The notes beneath the pieces were generated by a model that saw nothing but the letters and a program-made list of their open reading frames with translations, did no database searches and was not told the origin of the DNA. Of a stretch of 25,000 bases of DNA, positions 1-21,840 are shown piece after piece. The DNA lies in the NCBI GenBank assembly GCA_964020155.1, contig OZ026566.1, forward strand, positions 2,593,289-2,618,288, written 5' to 3'. This DNA comes from Chondrilla cf. caribensis. Lineage: Eukaryota > Porifera > Demospongiae > Chondrillida > Chondrillidae. The number at the start of each line of letters is the position of its first letter. Within the stretch, counting starts at the first letter, position 1. The translations under genes and the position numbers were made by a program.

Positions 1-162
1 TAAAGTTAGACCACTATGTACATGCTGTGTACGTACAGTGTGTATGTATGCATACGTACCTGACTATGTACATACATTGTGTATGTAATGTATTTACAAT
101 AGTGGCTGCTAATATACAGCAATTTATGTAAATGTACACAAAGTGTGTTTGTGTCCGCTTAG

Positions 163-2307
163 GGCTTCGTTGACATCCATGAACTTTCAAAGAATCCATT
201 CGTAAAGACATTTGCTTCCTGTGTGTGTCCTACGGCAGGTGGCGGAGTAAGTGAGGTTAGCATTTTGTGGTCTCCAAAGCACTGGATTGCAAGTTGTAGT
301 ACTGTATGTCTCCCATACATTGGATTGTGGGTCGCACTGTGTCTACTGTACTGAGATGTTTTGGTTTGTCTGTTATAGGAGGCATCCATACAACGCTTCT
401 ACAATTCTGCCTTGACAGAATGTGTGTTAAAGGAAAAGTTAGACCTCCTTCCTTCCTACGTTACTCTGGAAAAGGTGCGTGAGTGATTTGTATGTTGCTC
501 ACTCTCATCCCTGTACCACCCCTCCTGTTCCATCCCTCCTGTTCCATCCCTCCTGTTCCATCCCTCCTGGTCCACTCCTCCTGGTCCACCCCTCCTGGTC
601 CACCCCTCCTGGTCCACCCCTCCTGTTCCACCCCTCCTGGTCCACCCCTCCTGTTCCACCCCTCCTGGTCCACCCCTCCTGGTCCACCCCTCCTGGTCCA
701 CCCCTCCTGTTCCACCCCTCCTGGTCCACTTCTCCTGGTCCACTCCTCCTGGTCCACTCCACCTGGTCCACCCCTCCTGGTCCACTTCTCCTGGTCCACC
801 CTCCTGGTCCACTCCTCCTGGTCCACTCCTCCTAGTCCACCCCTCCTGGTCCACTCCTCCTGGTCCACCCCTCCTGGTCCACTTCTCCTGGTCCACCCCC
901 CTGGTCCACCCCTCCTGTTCCACCCCTCCTGGTCCACTCCTCCTGGTCCACTCCTCCTGGTCCACTCCTCCTGGTCCACCCTTCCTGGTCCACTCCTCCT
1001 GGTCCACCGCTCCTGGTCCACTTCTCCTGGTCCACTTCTCCTGGTCCACCCTCCTGGTCCACCCTTCCTGGTCCACTCCTCCTGGTCCACTCCTCCTGGT
1101 CCACTCCTCCTGGTCCACTCCTCCTGGTCCACTCCTCCTTGTCCACCCTCTATGTCCATATAATCCATATGCCATGGTAGTATGTAGCTAGGAGTAGAAT
1201 GTATGATCAAATATTGCAATTTGCATAGTTTAATCTCCAAAATAGGACGACTGTAGAGGATTCCTTTACTGAGTGTTCAGTAATTATTTACACAGCTGTA
1301 GTATTACACGTATACCTCTGTACACTGTATGGTATGTATTTAATATATGCATGTAATCTCCGTGTGGGCCATGAACTGCTGTTTTCCTCTCCAGCTGTCA
1401 TTAAGAATCCACTCATCAACACCTGCTGACTTGAAACAGTTTGGGCTGATGAGGGCTTATAGCACTACCTGTGCCAACCGTGGGAGTGAGGTTCGACTGC
1501 ATTCAGACATGTGTACACCTCCACTCTGGCAGTGGTATCCTTATGATATCCTTCCTGTAGGCTGTCATCTCATGTCAGTTCTTATTAACACAAGAAACAA
1601 GACTGAAGTTTCTCCTTGAAGAGGCAGAGGCACGCTTGGACCCTTCCACAAGTACTGCTCACGACTGTGTCCGTATCCCTTACCATACCGCTCAGAATGG
1701 CTTTCTGTCTTCAGATTTAGACTCCCTTCTCAAGTGGTACATGCTCAATTCATCTCCACCGCCTCAATCCACAGCGGAGGCTGTCCTGCTTGGTTGCCTC
1801 TTGTCAATGTACAGCATCCCACCACCCCACCACTTGCCCATTACTGCACAGAGTGAGTTCACTGTGTACTGGCTTTCTGTGTTGGTCTGTCACTATTTGC
1901 AATGTGCAAAACTGGATATGAATATATGTACATACATACAGTACAGTGCAACTTGCTCATCAAATACCCTGGTTTGTGACTACTTCTGTTAATACATGCA
2001 TACGCTTCACTCAGTCCCTAGTGTATGTACACTATGTTGCCCAGTACTGATAGTGAGTATGTACCTCTGATAAGAAGTACACATTTGGTGAGCCCTTCCA
2101 GGTACTTGCTAAGCTATTTGTACTGTACGTAGTGACTAGTATGTATGGTAGCTGGTATTAGGATGTCTTTCTCCCCTCACTCCAGCATCCTGTCAAGACG
2201 TGTATGAAGCTCTGAAGGATGTTCACCTTCCACCTGCTGCTGTTTTAAGACTCTTGTCTCTGTTCACTGCAGACCTTTATCAGTTCTTATCACAACTTAA
2301 TACATAG
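163..2307 (+). CDS. Unidentified protein, 3' five exons of a gene entering from the left
   Basis: Five exons can be chained with consistent phases: 163-246, 379-474, 1395-1485, 1595-1852 and 2186-2307, ending in TAG. Donors are GTAAGT, GTGCGT, GTGAGG and GTGAGT; acceptors are CTTAG, TATAG, TCCAG, ACAAG and TCCAG. About 216 residues are visible. The chain looks helical, leucine-rich and soluble, with pieces such as NPFVKTFASCVCP, ALTECVLKEKLDLLPSYV, TRLKFLLEEAEARLD and DLDSLLKWYMLNSS, and ends LYQFLSQLNT. There is no signal peptide or membrane segment in the visible part. I do not recognise the family; the style suggests the C-terminus of a large helical-repeat or scaffold protein. The exon 3 to 4 junction could instead use the acceptor before 1561, but only the 1595 acceptor keeps phase with the GTGAGG donor. 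The 5' part lies outside the window. Confidence 0.6.
515..1148. repeat. 14-bp minisatellite in intron 2 of the left gene
   Basis: About 45 tandem copies of a 14-bp unit (consensus CCACCCCTCCTGGT, variants TCCACTCCTCCTGG and CCTGTTCCACC) fill most of the intron 475-1394. The unit has no stop in any frame on either strand, and 14 bp times 3 equals 42 bp, so all six frames stay open and encode a 14-residue periodic peptide. The long reading frames here (up to 259 codons) are therefore artefacts of the repeat. Confidence 0.95.
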
Positions 2308-3457
2308 CTCGATCCTCGCATATATACGTATACCATGCCACACTTCAGTGCATGTGCTGATGTACAATATAGCAGGATTGTCTGCACATGTTTGTCACAT
2401 GTTTGGGTACATGAGCGCAATTTTATACAATAATATTCATGGCTCTACCACAAGAATGTTTTGGTGTATACATTCAGGGAGATAAACTAAACCCAGTAGT
2501 CTTCACCTTACGATACTGCATAATGTATTGCATATAAGTAATACCTGCAGTGAATCTTTATACTGTGTTGTTTTCAAGCATCCTTGCATCTTTACATAAC
2601 AATTGATTATTTGAGTCCCTTGCTAATTGGATGGTTGCCATAGGGATATCATGTTATAGCTAACAATGCCTAGTGTGTGAATGTAATTATTTTGACTAAG
2701 TATTGTGATACCAGTTGCATGGGAGGATGCGGTTTGTGGTGTTGGGTGTATATAGTCCTGCATTCTTTGCTTATCACTAGACATTTGGTCACCATATTAT
2801 CTGTGGGATATAATATAGCCATGTAATTATATAATTGCATTTGCACAAAGTTTGAAATAACATATATACAATGCTGCATTACTTTTCATGATCTGTTAAA
2901 CCGTACACACGTAAAACACATAATTATACAGCATATTACATATTATTATAACATTACAATACACAACTATATATAGTGTACAATAATAATTTTAATTATA
3001 TAATAATAAATTGAAATCAACTGCAGCATGTACTACATGTGTTATTATAATAGGTATAATATGCATGTATTGTACGTACATACATAAATTACCCATATAT
3101 CGAATAATATATGTACGAATGTACCTACTATTGTACGTATATATAGTATAACATAAGAATACTTGTCCATGTGTTTGTATACATGGATCATGATCATAAT
3201 ATTATATATGCACATGAGGTATATATAATACAATATCATGTAATATAATAATATTATGTACCTACAGTGTGTATTACTGTGCATGTTGGACAATATTATA
3301 CCAAAACAGCTACATATATTATATGATAATAAGTATGATATACTGTACATACTTGACGTAGCAATGAGCAAATGATATTCATAGCTTGCGTCCACCTCCA
3401 TTTTGTATGTACTGTATCTATGGTGATGAGTTTAATTCTCACTATGTCATGTTGTGG
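2308..3457. other. AT-rich noncoding stretch
   Basis: Downstream of the left gene the sequence becomes strongly AT-rich, with many TATGTAC, ATAATA and TATATA words, especially 2880-3400. I see no convincing exon, RNA gene or transposon end. No clear AATAAA signal follows the left gene's stop. Confidence 0.5.
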
Positions 3458-3460
3458 CAG

Positions 3461-3948
3461 ACGTCTTGGTGTCATTGTATTATACTGTCAATCGGTACTT
3501 TACTTCAGTGCATGGCAACCATGTAAACGTAGATGGCTGGTGAGTTTTCCTACTCTCACAGCTGTCTAGTATTACAGCTGTGGTGCTGGCACTGTGGGGC
3601 CAGTCTACCTGGCTCAGGTATCACACGAGACAAATGATAACCAACTCCAGTATATATACTACAGTACAGTTGCTACTTGGCTTGGTGGGTATGTGTGTGC
3701 ATGTATGTACAGTGAATTCTTGTTAATTCATCGCCACTACATCCACCAAACATTCAAATCTGCCATAATTTCCCAATACCAATTTAATATGCAAACAGTA
3801 ATGAATATCCAGTTAATTATCATCTGCCAAACTTTGTGGATCTACCACATTCCAAAAACAAATTGCAGCAGATTAATGGGTATTTACTGTATGTATATGG
3901 GTGTGTCTCCATGCTGAGGAGTTCGGAATGCCTTCAACTGATTCGTGA
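3461..3948 (+). CDS. Possible exons of an unidentified small + strand gene
   Basis: Three pieces can be chained in phase: 3461-3539 (acceptor GGCAG, donor GTGAGT, peptide containing FTSVHGNHVNVDG), 3578-3617 (acceptor TTACAG, peptide CGAGTVGPVYLAQ, donor GTATCA) and 3919-3948 (EFGMPSTDS then TGA). An AATAAA lies at 4042-4047. The first intron would be only 38 bp, and no start or homology is recognised. This may be a decayed or chance model; an alternative reading of the last piece gives ECLQLIREIVYLLMLKH. A MITE sits in the second putative intron. Confidence 0.18.
3710..3889. mobile_element. Pogo/mariner-type MITE, copy 1
   Basis: An element of about 180 bp bounded by TA dinucleotides. It starts CAGTGAATTCTTGTTAAT and ends in a diverged inverse complement (ATTAATGGGTATTTACTG). 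It aligns along its length with the element at 23788-23992, sharing words such as CATCCACCAAACATT and GAATATCCAGTTAAT. CAGT termini with TA target duplication are typical of pogo/Tigger-like nonautonomous DNA transposons. There is no coding capacity. Confidence 0.75.
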
Positions 3949-5004
3949 GATTGTATATCTTTTAATGCTAAAACATTGACGGCAGTTTATTTCTTCATGC
4001 GTATTCATGTGTATTTATGTGTATTCATTCTCTCTTCTTATAATAAAATCTGTTTGACAATGAGTTGACTGTTATATAACTTCACTTGTCTCATGACAGC
4101 TCATCACTTTCTATTGACATGTGCTGCCCAAATGACTATGGTGTAGTATGCAAGTTCATTCATTTGAACAATATTATACAGTACAATTCACTTAGAAGTT
4201 TGTACAAACTTGTATGTGTTTGAAACAGCAGTTGTACATACAGTACTGTAGATTGTCATATGCATGCCATCTTGTGGACTTCAGTGGGAACGAGGCAATA
4301 TACCTCTGAAATTGTAGATGACTGATCATTTGCAATCTTAGGCCTACTCCCACACACCTTGTCGGTATTGTATGACAGCTGTAGTACTGACTGTAGGGCC
4401 TCTTCAGCTGTTTCGATTCAGTAAGATAAAGAGCATCCATATACCATAACTACATACTGTATATATTCCTAATAATTATGTAACAACTATGGAAGTCCTA
4501 CATGTAGCACTGGAAGCATGTAGGCTAACATGTACAGTACTAGTGTGTTGCGTATAATATAATAACTATGGGTATTATGCGTGTGTTGTACATATATTTT
4601 TAGTATATGTACTGTTGCTGTACTCGTATTGTATATTATATGTACTTTTGTAATATACGATATTTATGATATAACAAGCATATACATACTGTATATATTA
4701 TACAGTACATATATGTACGTACATTGTGTGTGTGTGTGTGTGTGTACACTACTGTATTATCATAAGACTACAGCATATGTAAGACCATTAGAATGAAAAT
4801 TAAGTGTAAAATTACATACAAGAGACTCCTGGAGCATTTGATTCAAAACAGTGATGAAAAATATTGACAATAATAATAAAAAATATTAAATTTAATTGCA
4901 AAAAGTACAAAAGTACACAAAACCGAAGGGACAGCCCTAACACTCTGCATGTGTTCATGCCAACAACAACATAAATTGTGATATCAAATAAAATGACCAT
5001 TCGT
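3890..5004. other. Noncoding, AT-rich intergenic DNA
   Basis: No gene is recognised. It contains an AATAAA (+) at 4042-4047, many TATGTAC words and a short (TG)n tract at 4725-4745. From about 4812 to 5004 it is the probable 3' UTR of the laminin-G gene on the minus strand. Confidence 0.5.
4725..4745. repeat. (TG)n microsatellite
   Basis: About ten uninterrupted TG units in intergenic DNA. Confidence 0.9.
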
Positions 5005-8205
<3,201 letters not shown>

Positions 8206-8287
8206 TTTCGACGAAAGGTCTGGATACTAATCACAAACTTCGAGATAAGGCGTACCACCAACTGGTAGCGGTACAATCTGATCTCTG

Positions 8288-8295
8288 TTATAAAG
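8288..8295 (-). promoter_or_regulatory. TATA-like element upstream of the LamG gene
   Basis: The minus strand reads CTTTATAA about 85 bp upstream of the ATG at 8205, within the 170-bp gap after the COMMD3 stop. The position fits a core promoter with a 5' UTR of about 50-60 bp, but the match is short and the region AT-rich. Confidence 0.25.
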
Positions 8296-8375
8296 CGCTC
8301 ACGATTATGTCATATGCAGCGATAAGATTAATTGAATTCATAGCTTTGCGGTTAGGGTTGCTCATCGCTCGTGTC

Positions 8376-15590
<7,215 letters not shown>

Positions 15591-15626
15591 TTTGTTTCGC
15601 TCGGGAAAGTCCCAAGTAGAATTAAA
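15591..15626. promoter_or_regulatory. Bidirectional COMMD3/DNAJC17 promoter core
   Basis: Only 36 bp separate the divergent start codons of COMMD3 (15590, -) and DNAJC17 (15627, +). The segment contains TTTCGCTCGGGAAAGTCCC and no TATA box. Both starts sit in AAAATGG context (AAAATGGCTGCGG on the + side), similar to the YY1-type initiator often found over animal housekeeping start codons. The two 5' UTRs must be tiny or must overlap the partner's first exon. Confidence 0.7.
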
Positions 15627-16097
15627 ATGGCTGCGGCAAATGAACTCGCTGAATCCTTGGGGACAGAAAACCTTTATGCCTTCTTCAATGTGGAAAAGAA
15701 CAGTACCGACAAAGAAGTAGGTAATACGAGATGTCAAAAATAGTGTTTTATCCGAAATAATTCAATTTTGTTTTTCTTGTGTATAGATTACCAAAGCGTA
15801 TCGGAAGAAGGCTCTGAAGTACCATCCCGACAAGAATCCCGGGGACAAGAAGGCAGCTGAATTGTTTCATAAGCTTTCCCAAGCCTATGACATACTAACG
15901 GACCCTGCTGCTAAAGCAGCCTATGACAACTGGCTCAAAGCCAGGGCAGCAGCAAAAGAGAGGAATGAAAAGCTGTCGGTCAAGCGAAGAAAGTTTAAAG
16001 AAGGTACATCAGTGTATAGGCCATTAGTTGTGTGTCACTTGCAAGTTCAGTCCTTGATGTGTACATTGTGTTGTGGATGCCACGTGTATGTTTGTGG

Positions 16098-16164
<67 letters not shown>

Positions 16165-16165
16165 T

Positions 16166-16220
<55 letters not shown>

Positions 16221-18603
16221 CTCACTGCTGTTTTATGACACCACTCTTTAGAATTGGAGAGCAAAGAGTCACAACAAAGGCAGACTGTCATGGATGAGGT
16301 AGAAGCTACCAGGAGAATGCAGAAGGAGGTGAATTTTCTTCCTTGAGAGAGTTGTCTTGTTGTGTTGTCAAGTATGATAGCACCATACATGGTGTAGTGA
16401 CCTCGCCTGGTCTGCTAGACCGGGTCAACTTGGTCACACCATAGGTATCTCGGGTCTATGGTCACACAACTCGGGTAAATTTGATGACACTTTCAAAAAT
16501 GCCCTTGTAAACCAGACATAACACTGAATCGCTTTCTATTAGTACTGGGACAATTAATCAATAAATCAATAAATCAGTAAATCAATCAATTTTCATGTCA
16601 CGTACATATCATTATTGTTAATAGTGCAAGAAAATGAATTTCTTGCAGGAAGAAACTAAACAAGTATAACAGGAAGCCACCCCACCCTAGTACACACAGC
16701 CTTCCTTCAATGGGTTTGACTATGTACTTTGGGGGGGACCTAACATGTGAAAGATAACACTCAAGGTTCTGCATCAAGCATATTGGGGACTGCACAGCCT
16801 AATGAAAGGGGAGGGATTTCCAGTTACGCCCACTAAATTACTTCCAGTGATTAATTGGATACATGGACTGATAATTGATTTGAAAATTACAGCTGATTCT
16901 TGGCACTGCTTTTATCTGTATATTATACTGTATGTATGTACAGTGCATATATACGTACACGTCTGGCCATACATCTGTGTGTACAGATTGAAAGACTCCG
17001 TGAAGAAGGAAAGAGGAGGATTGCAGAGCATGAGGAACAGTTAAGAAAGGAATTTTTGAAGACATCAGGTACGTACAGTAGGCTGCTTTGTGAAGGTTAT
17101 CATTGTCCAGTATTGAGTCACTTCACATGGTGTATGGAGCTTTATGACAGTAGGGCCTCTTCACATAGTGCATGGAGCTGTATGACAGTAGGGCCTCTTC
17201 ACATGGTGTATGGAGCTGTATGACAGTAGGGCCTCTTCACATGGTGTATGGAGCTGTATGACAGTAGGGCCTCTTCACATGGTGTATGGAGCTGTATGGC
17301 AGTAGGGCCTCTTCACATGGTGTATGGAGCTGTAGGACAGTAGGGTCTCTTCAAATGGTGTATGGAGCTGTATGACAGTAGGGCCTCTTCAAATGGTGTA
17401 TGGAGCTGTATGACAGTAGGGCCTCTTCACATGGTGTATGGAGCTGTATGACAGTAGGGCCTCTTCACGTGGTGCATGGAGCTGTATGACAGTAGGGCCT
17501 CTTCACATGGTGTATGGAGCTGTATGACAGTAGGGCCTCTTCAAATGGTGTATGGAGCTGTATGGCAGTAGGGCCTCTTCACAGTGCTACAGTTACACAG
17601 CCCTATCCTGGTTTTGTACATTTTGTACATTGTATGTCTGGTGTGTGACCTGGTTCACATTCTGTGACAAATTCATCAATAGGTGTACAAAGGTCATGCT
17701 GTGTGAGCTGGCACATTGTCTGGTGTGTGACTGCTGTCTCAGTCCATACACTATTCTTACATCACACTAAGTAGTAAAGTGTCATAATCTCCGCTATTGG
17801 TACTCTAAAACTATAGATCCTCAAACAGAACAAGGTGAATCTAATGATGTTTTGCCAACGCTGAAGGTGGTTTGGAAGAGTAAGAAGACCGATGCCACCA
17901 ACGGTGGCTATAATAAAGAAGTACTCGAGGAGATGTTCTCGAAATATGGGCCGCTCAATCATGTCTTAGTGTCTACCAAGAAGAACGGGAAGGCTCTGGT
18001 TTCATTTCAGCACCCGCTTGATGCTGTGAGTGTGTACACTACCTGGGTGAATGTCTGTATATACATACATATGTACATTTATCTGCAGTTCCTATTGTCA
18101 TATATGTACTATGCATATAAGACGTTATGTAGATACGCATACAGCATACAAAATGCTGCATATCTTGTATGTGGATTAGATTGAGCTATGTAATATCTGT
18201 CGATTCATTCTGTTATCCATAAGGTCTGTGAATGTGTTGACTTGGCTGTTAATTCGTGTGGTTGTACACATAATATTATACGACAGTTTAGTACTTGAGT
18301 AGATGAAATTGGTCCTCCTTATAGCTGAGAGCTTGTGAAAATGAACAAGGTTTATCAAGCAATCCACTTCAGATCAAATGGATAGAAGGGCAACCATCAA
18401 TATTTCCTTCAGAAGAACCGCTTCCACAGTCAAACCCTTCAAGCCACAATCCTACTGTTGTCGACTTTACGACAGTTCCATCTTCCTCACTCCCTGACAG
18501 TGAGAATAAGGACTACGAGAGCATCACACTGATGAGGATGAGGCAGGCCGAGGAAAGAAAAAGACTGGCAGAACAACTAGCAACTGATGACGATGACTTG
18601 TGA
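15627..18603 (+). CDS. DNAJC17: DnaJ homolog subfamily C member 17 (J domain plus RRM)
   Basis: Six exons, 15627-15716, 15787-16003, 16252-16328, 16987-17068, 17817-18025 and 18325-18603 (TGA), with phases 0, 1, 0, 1, 0, encode 317 residues (human 304). The J domain spans about residues 14-80; the Hsp70-activating HPD is intact at 43-45 ([11 protein letters not shown]), followed by [19 protein letters not shown] charged helical segment (about 85-155) contains [14 protein letters not shown], a family hallmark. An RRM occupies about 170-255 ([38 protein letters not shown]). The C-terminus retains [19 protein letters not shown], matching the human tail, and ends DDDDL. DNAJC17 is a nuclear J protein linked to the spliceosome (yeast Cwc23 relatives). 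Start chosen by alignment of the N-terminus; an upstream in-frame Met at 15555 lies inside COMMD3 exon 1. Introns hold (GT)n and a 38-bp minisatellite. Confidence 0.96.
16102..16219. repeat. (GT)n microsatellite in DNAJC17 intron 2
   Basis: About 118 bp of GT with a short interruption near 16159-16172, within the 248-bp intron 16004-16251. Confidence 0.96.
16390..16592 (+). mobile_element. Possible SINE remnant with AATCAATA-type tail
   Basis: Within DNAJC17 intron 3, a block with small inverted repeats (CCTGGTCT against AGACCGGG; ACCATAG against CTATGGT) is followed at 16551-16590 by a tail of ATCAATAA-type units, as at the end of many SINEs or LINEs. No clear box A/B pair and no target duplication were found, so the identification is weak. 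Confidence 0.3.
17121..17582. repeat. 38-bp minisatellite in DNAJC17 intron 4
   Basis: About twelve highly similar copies of a 38-bp unit (TGGTGTATGGAGCTGTATGA plus CAGTAGGGCCTCTTCACA) in the 748-bp intron 17069-17816. Confidence 0.96.
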
Positions 18604-19024
18604 TTAGTGTTACATATATTGTACCCCAATGTGTATATATGTACATGTATATCATTTGCTTGTATGTGCATGACTGTGCCACGTAATACAGATGAATGTA
18701 TGTACACACAGATTCTTTTCACAAGTCATTAATGATGAATTTTTCCAATTTTTTCAATGTTGTACATACCTCCGTTGCCATGTACGTATATACTGTGCTA
18801 CTGTTAGGGACTATGGATATGCTGTGTCTTGGACTTCAACTTGGACTAAAATTATAAATATTGTCACTGGCCACCGCAGCCAATCCAGTGTCCATGTGAC
18901 ACATCATCACATAAAACTAATGTATATACACCCTCCTGTAGGGGCTACAGACCTGATGGTGATCAATGAGATATGTTTTGTTGCTGGTCACCACAGGCTG
19001 CCCATTTTCCATATGACACATTAT
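18604..19024. other. DNAJC17 3' flank
   Basis: Probable 3' UTR and intergenic DNA. No canonical AATAAA is seen near the stop. Two diverged direct repeats of about 55 bp occur near 18860-18915 and 18978-19033 (CACTGGCCACCGCAGCC against GCTGGTCACCACAGGCT). Confidence 0.5.
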
Positions 19025-21840
19025 AGAGCTAAGCACCTTCTTGAACAGCTCATGGGAGGGGGGGTTGTCAACTTGATATGTTAACCAGACCTAGCTGATG
19101 ACATGAGCTAAGGTATGAAACAATCCCCGTCTCTGTAGGTCAACTGTAACTCTAGCTACATTTGGAGGTGCTTGATATTTTTTCAATGTATGGGAGAGAA
19201 AACACTATAGCACCTTTTTGCATAACTCATGGGAGAGGGGGAGTGTTGAGATGATATTTTTACAAGTTCTAGCTGATGACATGAGCTAAGATATGAAACA
19301 ATTTCCGTCTCTGTAGATAGCCCGTAACCTTAGCTACATTCGGAGGTGCTTAATATTCTTTCAATGTATGGGAGAGTATGGGAGAGAAAACGCTAAGCAC
19401 CTTTTTGCATAGCTCATTGGGGAGGTGGTGTGTCTAGCTGATATTTTTACCACACCTAGCTGGTGATGTAATCTAACTTATGAAATAATCCCCATTTCCA
19501 TAGATAGCCCATAACTCCACCTACATTCAGAGATGCTTAATATTTTTTCAATGTATGAGAGAGTATGGGAGTAAAAACTCTAAGCACCTTTTTGCATAGC
19601 TCATAGGGGAGGTGGTGTGTCTAGCTGATATTTTTACCACACCTAGCTGGTGATGTAATCTAACTTATGAAATAATCCCCATTTTCATAGATAGCCCATA
19701 ACTCCACCTACATTCAGAGATGCTTAATATTTTTTCAATGTATGAGAGAGTATGGGAGTAAAAACTCTAAGCACCTTCTTGAATAGCTCATGGGAGTGGG
19801 GGTGTATCAACTTGATATTTCAACCAGATCCAGCTAAGGATATGAGCTTAAGTTATGAAACCATCCCTACCTCTGTAGGTCAACCGTCACTCTAGCTACA
19901 TTCCGAGGTGCCTAATATTCTTTTGATGTATGGGAGAGAATAGGAGTGAAAACTCTAAGCACCTTCTTGAATAGCTCATGGGTGAGGGGGCATTTTGACT
20001 TCATATTTTAACCAGACCTAGCTGGGGATGTTAACCAAGTTATGAAATAATTCCCACTGCTATTGGTGAATTGTAACTCTAGCTACAATCCGAGGTGATG
20101 ATATTTTTTAATGTATGGGAGAGAATAGGAAGAAAACCACTAAGCACCTTCTTGAATAGCTCAAGAGAGAGGGGATGCATCGACTTGATATTTTAACCAA
20201 ACCTAGCTGATAACATGAGCTAAGTTATGAAACAATCCCCTCTCCATAGGTTAACAGTAACCCAGGCTACATTCTGAGGTGTATTATGTTTTTTTCAAAA
20301 TGTGGATTTTCTTCACAGACTCATTTGTTATAAAGTGGAAAGGGAATTGTCTCAGAATTTAGTTCATGCCTTTAGCCAGGTCTGGTAAAAATATCAGGTT
20401 GACACATACCCACACCAATAAGTTATGCAAGAATGTGCTTAGTGTTTACTCTCCTATTCTCTCCCATACATTGAAAAAAATTAAGCACGTCCGAATGTAG
20501 CTAAGGTTACAGGCCACATATTGAGATAGGATTTGTTTCAGAATTTAGTTCATACTATCAGCTAGATTGGGTGAAAATATCAGCTTGACACGCCCCTTTT
20601 CCTATGAGTTATTCAAGAAGGTGCTTAGCATTTATTCTCTCCCATTCTCTCCCATACATTGAAAAATATTAAGCACCTCCGAATGTAGCTAAGGTTATGG
20701 GCCACATATTGAGATGGGAATGGTTTCAGAAGTTAGTCCATGCTATCAGCTAAATTGGGTGAAAATATCACGTTGACAAGGCCTCCTTTCCTATGAGTCA
20801 TATGCAAGAAGGTACTTGGCATTTATTCTCCTATTCTCTCCCATACATATGTACAGTGAAAAAAATAATATTAAGCACCTCCGAATCTAGTTAAGGTTAC
20901 GGGACGTGTATTGAAATGGGATTTGTTTCAGAATTTAGTTCAAGCCGGCAGCTAAATGATATTAAAATATCAGGTTGACACGCCCCTCTCCCATGAGGTA
21001 TGCAAAAAGGTACTTAGCATTTATTCTCTCCTATTCTCTCCCATACATTGAAATAATATTGAGCATGTCCAAATGTAACTAAGGTTATGGGCCACATATT
21101 GAGATGGGAATTGTTTCAAAATTCAGTTCATCCTTTAGCCAGGTCTGATGAGAATATCAGGCTGACATGCCCACTCTCCAATATATTATGCAAGAAAGTG
21201 CTTAGTGTTTATTCTCCTATTCTCTCCCATACATTGAAAAATTATTAAGCACCTCTGAATGTAACTAATTAAAGTTATAGGCCACATATTGAAATGGGAA
21301 TTTTTTCAGAATTTAGTTCATGCTATCAGCTACATAGATCGGGTGAAAATATCAGTTTGACACACCCCCTTTCCTATGAGTTATGCAAGAAAGTGCACGT
21401 GCTTAGCAAATATTCCCTCCTATTCTCTCCCATACATTGAAGAAAATATTAAGCACCTCCGAATGTAGCTAAGATTACGGGCCACATATTAAGTTGGTAA
21501 AGGTTTCAGAACTTGGTTTATGCCTTTAGCTAAGTCTGGTGAAAATATCAGGTCGACACACACCCTCTCCAATAAGTTATGCAAGAAGGTGCTTATAGCA
21601 TTTATTCTCCTATTCTCCAATGTACATTCAAAAAAGAATCAAGCACCTCCAAATGTAGCTAAGGTTATGGGCCACATATTGAGATGGGTATTGTTTCAGA
21701 ATTTAATCCATACTATCAGCTAGATCAGGTGAAAATATCTGGTTGACATGTCCCCTTTCCAATGAGTTATGCAAGGAGGTGCTTAGTGTTTATACTCTAT
21801 TCTCTCCCATTATTTGGAAAAATATTAAATATGCCTAATT
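19025..21840. mobile_element. Foldback-like inverted pair of tandem arrays (~187-bp monomer)
   Basis: The left arm (about 19025-20290) has seven tandem monomers spaced about 180-190 bp, each with TAAGCACCTTCTTGAATAGC, CTCATGGGAG, GACATGAGCTAAG and CTACATTCGGAGGTGC. The right arm (about 20340-21840) has eight monomers that are the inverse complement: AATATTAAGCACCTCCGAAT, GAATTTAGTTCATG, GAGTTATGCAAGAAGGTGC. A spacer of about 50 bp near 20290-20340 separates them. Each monomer has a short internal inverted pair, AGGTGCTTA and TAAGCACCT. No coding capacity is seen. Long terminal inverted repeats made of tandem subrepeats are the hallmark of Foldback (FB) elements; an inverted satellite is the alternative. 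Confidence 0.8.

Noticed and set aside
456..1240. Long open frames on both strands (up to 259 codons)
   Set aside because: They are produced by the stop-free 14-bp minisatellite; all frames encode the same periodic peptide and lie within an intron.
19025..21840. CRISPR-like array
   Set aside because: Monomers are continuous with no unique spacers, about 187 bp long and inverted at the centre, in a eukaryotic context.
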